A stretch of 22,728 nucleotides of DNA from Gemmatimonadaceae bacterium (GTDB taxonomy: Bacteria; Gemmatimonadota; Gemmatimonadetes; Gemmatimonadales; Gemmatimonadaceae), in NCBI GenBank assembly GCA_017881545.1, contig JADGQU010000003.1:1-22728 (forward strand), written 5' to 3'. Below, piece after piece: positions 17,990 through 22,728 of this stretch. Numbering within the stretch: position 1 is the stretch's first letter; every line of letters begins with the position of its first letter. The position numbers were made by a program, and so were the translations under genes. The notes below the pieces were generated by a model, which saw only the letters and a program-made list of their open reading frames with translations, was not told where the DNA came from and searched no databases.

Positions 17990-18147
17990 CAAAAAATCAA
18001 TTGCGTTCAGAGAACCTAAGTAGCTACGGGACAAGCGGTTAGGGATGACGCCGCGTTTCGCGATGGATTGCCTGTCATTCCTCGCAATATTTGTGATCAT
18101 GGCAAGCTCTGCCTTAGCAATGAACTGCAGCCTGGCGTAAAGTTTAC

Positions 18148-18177
18148 TTGACACCACCGGGACCTCGGTTGTATCAT
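18148..18177 (+). promoter_or_regulatory. Promoter of the xre operon
   Basis: A consensus TTGACA (18148-18153) is followed after 18 bases by TATCAT (18172-18177). The expected start is near 18184. GGAAAG (18185-18190), ten bases before the ATG, may act as the ribosome-binding site. Close before the start codon, the word TTGACTTGACATGACA repeats the -35-like motif and could be an autoregulatory site. Confidence 0.55.
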
Positions 18178-18200
18178 TGGCGTTGGAAAGTTGACTTGAC

Positions 18201-18413
18201 ATGACAATCACCGTTCTAAACCGGGTCAAAGAGCTGCGCGGCGTCCGCGACTGGACGCAGCAGCAGCTAGCGGATGCTGTCGGCGTCTCGCGCCAGAGCA
18301 TCAACTCGATCGAGCGCGACCGCTACGTGCCGAGCTTGGTGCTCGCGCTCAGCTTCGCACGGGTTTTCGACTGTCCAGTTGACCAGATCTTCACCTTGGA
18401 GGGCAAGAAATGA
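18201..18413 (+). CDS. Small XRE-family helix-turn-helix transcriptional regulator
   Basis: A 70-residue protein that is almost entirely one HTH domain. The DNA-binding unit reads NRVKELRGVRDWTQQQLADA, then VGVSRQSINSIERDRYVPSL; the Q-Q-L-A-D-A-V-G-V-S-R-Q-S-I-N recognition segment is classical. The tail (LALSFARVFDCPVDQIF) matches the dimerising end of small YozG-type regulators. Such regulators often sit beside genes for small membrane proteins of unknown role and probably control that operon. The stop overlaps the next ATG (ATGA), so the downstream gene is translationally coupled. A well-formed promoter lies upstream. Confidence 0.92.
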   Translation: MTITVLNRVKELRGVRDWTQQQLADAVGVSRQSINSIERDRYVPSLVLALSFARVFDCPVDQIFTLEGKK

Positions 18414-18631
18414 GGATTCCCATCCTTGGCATCCTGGTCGATGAGCGCTTTCTGAAGCACCGTCAGCGCTCGACGAGCCTGGCCAGCATGATCGGCGGCA
18501 CCGTCGCGGCCGGTCTGTTTGGGTATCGCTATTTCGTCGACGGAATTTGGAGCTGGGATCTGTTAGCGGTTGCCCTCACGATTGTGGTCGTCAAGTGGGC
18601 GCTGATGACTTGGTACTTCTTAACCGATTGA
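18410..18631 (+). CDS. Small two-helix membrane protein coupled to XRE regulator
   Basis: A 73-residue protein with a charged N-terminal section (MRIPILGILVDERFLKHRQRS) and two membrane helices (about residues 24-45 and 49-70, the second rich in Trp/Val: LLAVALTIVVVKWALMTWYF). It overlaps the xre stop by four bases. I cannot name the family. Pairing of a YozG-like regulator with a small membrane protein is a recurring arrangement in bacteria, so the two are probably functionally linked. A role as a membrane sensor or a stress peptide would be speculation. Confidence 0.8.
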   Translation: MRIPILGILVDERFLKHRQRSTSLASMIGGTVAAGLFGYRYFVDGIWSWDLLAVALTIVVVKWALMTWYFLTD

Positions 18632-18650
18632 CACCTCGAGGGAGAAAACG

Positions 18651-18866
18651 ATGATTCTGAAAAATCGTGCAAGAGATCCGAAGTCGATCATGATGATGGG
18701 CATGGCGTTTCTGGCGGCCGCGAATCTGTGGCCGAGGTATGTGTCGGTTACAGGCGGCCTTGGTCCGGACGCAGTCGACGGAGCGCGCGGAGTTTTGATG
18801 GGCCTGGCGATTGGGCTGCTGTGTTGGTCGGCGTGGCTGGGTGGTCGTCTGCGCCGAGGTGGCTGA
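18651..18866 (+). CDS. Small two-helix membrane protein, third gene of the xre operon
   Basis: A 71-residue protein with a basic N-terminus (MILKNRARDPKS), a Met-rich first helix (IMMMGMAFLAAANLW, about 13-27), a short Gly/Asp loop and a second helix (about 47-64: VLMGLAIGLLCWSAWLGG), ending in basic residues. A strong GGGAG lies seven bases before the ATG. It follows the previous gene by 19 bases, so all three genes are probably one operon. It has no recognised family. A Cys and Trp in helix 2 are the only notable residues. Confidence 0.75.
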   Translation: MILKNRARDPKSIMMMGMAFLAAANLWPRYVSVTGGLGPDAVDGARGVLMGLAIGLLCWSAWLGGRLRRGG

Positions 18867-18975
18867 AATCAGGCCGCAGGCGCGCTTCTTGTCTGGTGGA
18901 AGTGTTCGCGGCCTTGAGTCACTTAGCCGGCCGCGCAGCGCACAGACACCTCAACACGTTTAACGGATACCACGA

Positions 18976-19053
18976 ATGAGAATCGTCCGATCATCAGCCG
19001 CCCTCTCCCTCGCTCTCGCGCGTCGAAGGATGCGGGTGAGCTCGGGACGATAA
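18976..19053 (+). CDS. Very short ORF resembling a signal-peptide start
   Basis: A 25-codon frame (MRIVRSSAALSLALARRRMR, then a short tail) looks like the beginning of a signal peptide with basic n-region and hydrophobic core, but it ends before any mature domain. It stops three bases before the carbonic anhydrase ATG. It could be a leader peptide coupled to that gene, a gene remnant, or chance. No good ribosome-binding site is seen. Confidence 0.2.
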   Translation: MRIVRSSAALSLALARRRMRVSSGR

Positions 19054-19056
19054 TCG

Positions 19057-19671
19057 ATGATTCCAGCGCGCGAAGCCCTCGAGCGACTGCGAGAGGGCAA
19101 TCTCAGATTCGCCGCGAACGTGCGCAGCTCCGACGCGTTCGTGAGCCACACCCGACGCGTCGAACTCGTGGCGGGACAACAACCCTTCGCGATCATCCTC
19201 GGCTGTTCCGATTCGCGGGTTCCGGCGGAGATCGTGTTCGATCAGGGTCTCGGTGACCTGTTCGTCATTCGCGTCGCCGGGAACATCGTCGCTCCGTCTC
19301 AGGTGGGGAGCGTCGAATTTTCCGCGGTGCGATACTCCACCCGGCTGGTCGTCGTCCTCGGCCACTCGCAGTGCGGAGCGATTCTCGCCACAATTGAAGA
19401 GCTGCTCACGCCGACAGATAGTCACTCGCACAACGTAAGGGCGATCGTCGACCGGATACGACCATCGGTCGCGGGACTCTTCGCCACCGACCTCAGAAAA
19501 GATTCGGATGCACTCGTCAAAGAAGCTGTTCGCGCCAACATTCGTGCTTCCGTTGATCACCTGCGGCACGGCTCTCAGGTGCTCGAGGAAATGATTCAGA
19601 AGGAAGGTCTGCTCGTCGTCGGCGCCGAGTATTCGCTGGAAACGGGCGTGGTGGAGTTCTTCGAGACGTGA
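19057..19671 (+). CDS. Beta-class carbonic anhydrase
   Basis: A 204-residue zinc enzyme that interconverts carbon dioxide and bicarbonate, cytosolic in form. The metal ligands of the beta class are intact: CSDSR gives Cys50, Asp52 and Arg54, and HSQCGA gives His103 and Cys106. GDLFVIRVAGNIV and SVEFSAVRY are further family segments. There is no signal peptide. Length is typical for bacterial beta enzymes. The start at 19057 is supported by the family N-terminus (REALERLREGNLRFA), with only a weak site upstream. The stop overlaps the GTG of the next gene (GTGA), implying coupled translation. Confidence 0.95.
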   Translation: MIPAREALERLREGNLRFAANVRSSDAFVSHTRRVELVAGQQPFAIILGCSDSRVPAEIVFDQGLGDLFVIRVAGNIVAPSQVGSVEFSAVRYSTRLVVVLGHSQCGAILATIEELLTPTDSHSHNVRAIVDRIRPSVAGLFATDLRKDSDALVKEAVRANIRASVDHLRHGSQVLEEMIQKEGLLVVGAEYSLETGVVEFFET

Positions 19672-20360
19672 AAGTCCTCCTCTTTGGCGCGACGGGAATG
19701 ATCGGCCAGGGTGTCATGCGGGAGTGCCTGCTCGATCCTGAGGTAACGAGTGTAGTCACGGTTGGCCGGCGCCCCACGGGAGAGAAACATCCCAAAGTCA
19801 GTGAGCTCATTGTCCCAGATCTTGCGGCCCTTGCGCCTCTCGAGCCCAAGCTCGTCGGCTTCGACGCCTGCTTTTTCTCCCTCGGCGTCTCAGCGCTTGG
19901 CATGACTGAGGCGGAGTACACGCGCCTGACCTTCGATCTGACGACAAGCGTCGCCAAGACTCTTCTGCGGACGAGTCCCGGCCTCACTTTCATCTACGTG
20001 TCGGGAGCGAGCACCGACAGCAGCGAGAAGGGCCGAATGATGTGGGCGCGAGTGAAGGGGCGGACTGAGAACGCGCTGCTTTCGATGCCGTTCAAGGCGG
20101 CGTACATGTTTCGACCCGGGGCGGTCATACCTGTCCGTGGAATTCGATCGTCGGTCGGATGGTACAACGCCGCCTACGTGGTGCTCAAGCCGCTCTATCC
20201 TGTCCTGAACCGGCTCGCGCCGAATTTGGTTACGACGACAGAACGGCTCGCGCGCGCCATGATTGCCGTCGCCCGGAACGGATACCCGTCTCACGTCCTC
20301 GAGATGGCCGACATCAATCGCCTGGCTGCTTCGGACAGACACGGCGAGCAGACGCGGTGA
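19668..20360 (+). CDS. NAD(P)-binding Rossmann-fold protein (NmrA/epimerase-like, atypical SDR)
   Basis: A 230-residue protein with an NAD(P)-binding GATGMIGQG at residues 7-15. VTVGRRPTGEK follows at the second strand, DACFFSLGVSALGMTEAEY at the fourth, and TFIYVSGASTDSSEKGRMMW after that. MFRPGAVIPVRG is typical of atypical short-chain dehydrogenases of the NmrA/HTATIP2 kind. The classical Tyr-x3-Lys is not obvious, so catalysis is uncertain and a redox-sensing role is possible. The start is GTG at 19668, overlapping the carbonic anhydrase stop, so the pair is probably co-translated. The biochemical link between the two is unknown. Confidence 0.85.
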   Translation: MKVLLFGATGMIGQGVMRECLLDPEVTSVVTVGRRPTGEKHPKVSELIVPDLAALAPLEPKLVGFDACFFSLGVSALGMTEAEYTRLTFDLTTSVAKTLLRTSPGLTFIYVSGASTDSSEKGRMMWARVKGRTENALLSMPFKAAYMFRPGAVIPVRGIRSSVGWYNAAYVVLKPLYPVLNRLAPNLVTTTERLARAMIAVARNGYPSHVLEMADINRLAASDRHGEQTR

Positions 20361-20560
20361 CGCCTAGCCTGTAAGGCATTACCACATAAGCGGTTATGGC
20401 GCTCATGAGCGGATGCGCAGGCGAATCAGGTTTGTGAGGCCATCTCTACCAAATGTTTCCGAAAGGCGCTCCGCCAGATGATTACGCCCAAAGCTTGGTT
20501 CCGCGACGCGTCAAGCTACGATCCCGGTGGCTGAGCGAGAGGTCAATCGTCTATAGCACG

Positions 20561-22300
20561 ATGCCTCTTCCGACGTCAGAATCCGGAACCGTGAACGCTG
20601 CCCAAGGCGCGATTAGAACCACGCCGCGTGCGCGTCATAAATTCCCCCTCCCTTTCCCGCGCCTCGAGAGCCTGCGCAGCAGAATTCTCGCGTTCGCTGT
20701 GGCCGCTGCGTTGCTGCCAGCTGGCACAATGCTCGGCGTCTTCTATACACAGAACCGTCGCGCGCTCGAGAAGAAAATCGATGAAGATCTTCTCTCGAGC
20801 AGCGCTCAGAGCGCACGCGCTACCGGTGTCTGGCTGAGGGAACGCCTCTACGATCTGCGCGTTTTCGCGGGATCGGACGAAGTGGTGATCACACTGGAGC
20901 GCGGCGCTCGCAACGTTCCGGGCTCTCCTACAGAAGGCCGGCTGCGTGACTACCTTGTGTCGCTTCATGAGCGGTTCGGCGACTTCGAGAAGCTGATGGT
21001 GCTCGACCTCAACGGAAACGTCATCGCCACCAGTGCGGGCGAGGTGACAAAAGTCCCTCTTCCGGCAGACTGGCAGGCGGCGCTCAAATCCGACAATCAG
21101 ATCGTCGGCGATGCATACTGGGATCCGAAGTCTGGCCGAGCCAAGCTTATCGTAGCCGTTCCGGCGCAGCGCGCCGACGGACGTCTGCTCGGCGCTTTCG
21201 CTGCGGAGCTCAACCTCGCACCCGTACAGCTGCTACTGCGTTCCTTCGCGCCGGACAGCGCTGGTGCGATCCATCTGGTGAACACGAAGGGTGCGGCCAT
21301 AGCCAGCTCGGACCGAGTCACAGAGCAGCTGATCAAGAGTCCGATCCCGCCGCCGACGATGAAGAAGCTGCGCGAGCGCGCCCGCGCTCCGTTCGCATAT
21401 ACCAGCTTTGGCGGCAGAGAGGTCATCGGAACTCTCGAGTACGTGCCGCAGGTGAGCTGGGCTGTGATCGCTGAGATCTCGGGCGAAGCCGCGTTCCAGC
21501 AGGTACGACGGTTCCGCGACGTCGCATTGCTCGTGATCGCGTTCCTGCTGATGGTCGTGACTTTGACCGCGTACCGGCTGGGACGTCTGATTGCGCGGCC
21601 GCTCGACCGTCTGACCAAGGCTGCGGGTGAAGTCGCGGCCGGAGATCTCGCGGTCGACCTTCCGGCGGCGCCGGGCGGTGGCGAAGTCGGTTATCTCACC
21701 GATGTGTTCAACCACATGGTCTATCGCCTGCGCGAAGGGCGACTCGAGCTCGACCGCATCAACGAGACGCTGCTGAAGAAGAATGAGGAGCTGGAGCTGC
21801 TTTCGACGACGGACAGTCTCACCGGCCTCTCGAATCACCGCTCGCTGATGAAGCGCCTCGACGACGAAGTCGTGCGTTTCAAGAAAGAAAAGCGCGGATT
21901 CTCCGTGTTGGTCGGCGACGTCGATCACTTCAAACAGTACAACGACGCATTCGGTCACCCGGCCGGCGACGAAGTGTTGCAGATGATCGCGGAGATCATG
22001 CGCGATTCAACGCGCAAGGGCGATTGCTGCGCTCGCTACGGCGGTGAAGAGTTCGTCATCGTGCTGCCCGACACAGCGATCGCCGAGGCGCTGGACACGG
22101 CGGAGCACATCCGGGCCCGTGTGGCGGCCAAGAAGTTCAACGGACGGAAGATGACGTTGAGCATCGGCGTCGCCAGCTTCCCCGAGGACGCCGACGATGC
22201 GGAGGCGATCATCGCCATCGCCGACGAAGCTCTATATCAGGCGAAGAGAGAAGGCCGCGACCGTACAGTTCGCGCGCGGAGATTGAAGAAGACGGGGTAG
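20561..22300 (+). CDS. Membrane sensor diguanylate cyclase (Cache-like, HAMP, GGDEF)
   Basis: A 579-residue inner-membrane enzyme that would make c-di-GMP in response to an external signal. The first membrane helix is at about 41-62. A periplasmic Cache-like sensor covers about 63-318 (FEKLMVLDLNGNVIATSAGE, VSWAVIAEIS). The second helix is at 321-340, and HAMP follows at about 342-400 (RPLDRLTKAAGEVAAGDLAV). A short coiled coil leads to the GGDEF domain (415-575). The active loop is GGEEF (494-498), and RKGD (485-488) is a correctly spaced I-site. The frame is open to 20453; ATG 20561 was chosen, but its ribosome-binding site (GAGAGG, about 15 bases away) is poor, so the start is uncertain. 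It converges with the next gene, four bases apart. Confidence 0.92.
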   Translation: MPLPTSESGTVNAAQGAIRTTPRARHKFPLPFPRLESLRSRILAFAVAAALLPAGTMLGVFYTQNRRALEKKIDEDLLSSSAQSARATGVWLRERLYDLRVFAGSDEVVITLERGARNVPGSPTEGRLRDYLVSLHERFGDFEKLMVLDLNGNVIATSAGEVTKVPLPADWQAALKSDNQIVGDAYWDPKSGRAKLIVAVPAQRADGRLLGAFAAELNLAPVQLLLRSFAPDSAGAIHLVNTKGAAIASSDRVTEQLIKSPIPPPTMKKLRERARAPFAYTSFGGREVIGTLEYVPQVSWAVIAEISGEAAFQQVRRFRDVALLVIAFLLMVVTLTAYRLGRLIARPLDRLTKAAGEVAAGDLAVDLPAAPGGGEVGYLTDVFNHMVYRLREGRLELDRINETLLKKNEELELLSTTDSLTGLSNHRSLMKRLDDEVVRFKKEKRGFSVLVGDVDHFKQYNDAFGHPAGDEVLQMIAEIMRDSTRKGDCCARYGGEEFVIVLPDTAIAEALDTAEHIRARVAAKKFNGRKMTLSIGVASFPEDADDAEAIIAIADEALYQAKREGRDRTVRARRLKKTG

Positions 22301-22304
22301 CTGG

Positions 22305-22728
22305 CTACGGCCGAGCGACGAGCGTCTGGTGAATCCACCCGGTACGCCCGCCGTCATCACTGATGCGAACCCATTCATCGGCGTACGAGAAGCCGGTAAT
22401 CAGGCTCCCCGCCTCCGTCTGAAACGAGACGGCGAAGTTGGTGCCTGGTCCTTCGCGAATGTTCCCGCGGCTCGTCGTCTTCAGCTTGATGGGCACGGCG
22501 AACAGCGTTTCTCCCGGACGAGCACCCTCTCTGCTGACGCCAAGTCGCCCGCGATATGACGAGGCCACGGTCTTGGCTTGGTTGGCGAGATAGAGCGCGC
22601 CGCCATAGTTCGACTTGTCGAATTCAGTCGCGCTCTGGCGAACGAGCCGCGTGACCTGCGCCGCTTCGGGCGGATCTGCTGACGCGCCGGACTTCAGCGT
22701 CTGAAGAGCGACCTCGGCCTCGGCCATT
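22305..22728 (-). CDS. Bacterial SH3-domain protein, C-terminal part (5' end at or beyond window edge)
   Basis: At least 140 residues are visible on the minus strand. An ATG lies at 22727-22725, but the frame may continue out of the window, so the gene is probably partial. The first ~55 residues are helical (VALQTLKSGA and VTRLVRQSATEFDKSNYGGALYLANQAK), like a TPR or coiled helix pair. Residues about 82-138 form a bacterial SH3 domain (NIREGPGTNFAVSFQTEAGS, DEWVRISDDGGRTGWIH), which in secreted proteins binds cell-wall peptides. No more can be said without the upstream sequence. Confidence 0.8.
   Translation of the reverse strand, partial: MAEAEVALQTLKSGASADPPEAAQVTRLVRQSATEFDKSNYGGALYLANQAKTVASSYRGRLGVSREGARPGETLFAVPIKLKTTSRGNIREGPGTNFAVSFQTEAGSLITGFSYADEWVRISDDGGRTGWIHQTLVARP

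Larger units (their letters stand above)
17899..18200. other. Divergent non-coding region between gyrA and the xre gene
   Basis: These 302 bases hold the gyrA leader on the minus strand, including a terminator-like hairpin (17944-17989), and the promoter of the xre operon on the plus strand (18148-18177). A minus-strand open frame of 81 codons (18202 down to 17957) crosses it, but it ends inside the hairpin stem and looks non-coding. Between about 18000 and 18140 I see no convincing motif and no clear minus-strand promoter for gyrA. Confidence 0.7.

Noticed and set aside
17957..18202. Minus-strand frame of 81 codons starting back to back with the xre ATG
   Set aside because: It overlaps the xre promoter, ends inside the hairpin stem, has no ribosome-binding site and shows no recognisable family. 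It remains weakly possible because the stop lies at a terminator.
20382..20399. CATAA-GCGG-TTATG palindrome similar in form to the one at 5486
   Set aside because: Only five base pairs, and the central bases differ from the CGGGGG core, so the resemblance is probably chance.

Overview
The window looks like chromosomal DNA from a GC-rich, Gram-negative, aerobic bacterium. I infer Gemmatimonadota or a related soil lineage, but no rRNA or tRNA is present to prove it. Pointers are the caa3-type oxidase genes, an ECF sigma/FecR/TonB-receptor cluster, several lipoproteins, sparse Shine-Dalgarno sites and GTG/TTG starts. Genes are mostly short transcription units in alternating directions, with no phage, transposase, integrase or CRISPR array.

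Layout. 1-1537: end of a cytochrome oxidase operon (subunit III, subunit IV, CtaG), meeting head-on a small membrane protein gene (1534-2037, minus). 2228-3772: a PBP4-type D-Ala-D-Ala carboxypeptidase. 3813-4268: an AT-rich promoter-like island, a hairpin and an unrecognised arginine-rich protein. 4436-9756: a surface-signalling cluster made of a lipoprotein, an ECF sigma factor with a TTG start (both minus), then divergently a FecR-type anti-sigma factor and an STN-domain TonB-dependent receptor. The divergent gap carries a near-perfect 27-nt tandem repeat. 9778-11008: an L,D-transpeptidase-like lipoprotein divergent from a DoxX-like membrane protein that appears leaderless. 11030-11245: a nested inverted/direct repeat element between convergent genes. 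11278-13015: a saccharopine-dehydrogenase-family enzyme divergent from a CoA-binding protein. 13079-14113: a lipoprotein of unknown role. 14240-17898: gyrA followed by a GAF-GGDEF diguanylate cyclase overlapping it by ATGA. 17899-18200: gyrA leader with a terminator-like hairpin, and the divergent promoter of an xre gene. 18201-18866: XRE regulator plus two tiny membrane proteins. 19057-20360: beta-carbonic anhydrase overlapping a Rossmann-fold protein. 20561-22300: a membrane sensor diguanylate cyclase. 22305-22728: the visible C-terminal part of an SH3-domain protein.

How the parts work together. The oxidase genes serve aerobic respiration. DacB and the L,D-transpeptidase act on peptidoglycan. 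The sigma/FecR/receptor set should form a trans-envelope relay in which ligand binding at the receptor STN domain signals through FecR to the sigma factor. Two diguanylate cyclases, both with product-inhibition (I-site) motifs, supply c-di-GMP.

I see no clear new defence or mobile system. The best candidates for undescribed biology are the nested repeat at 11030-11245, the tandem operator-like repeats of the ECF locus, the hairpin in the gyrA leader with gyrA-GGDEF coupling, and the XRE/small-membrane-protein operon.
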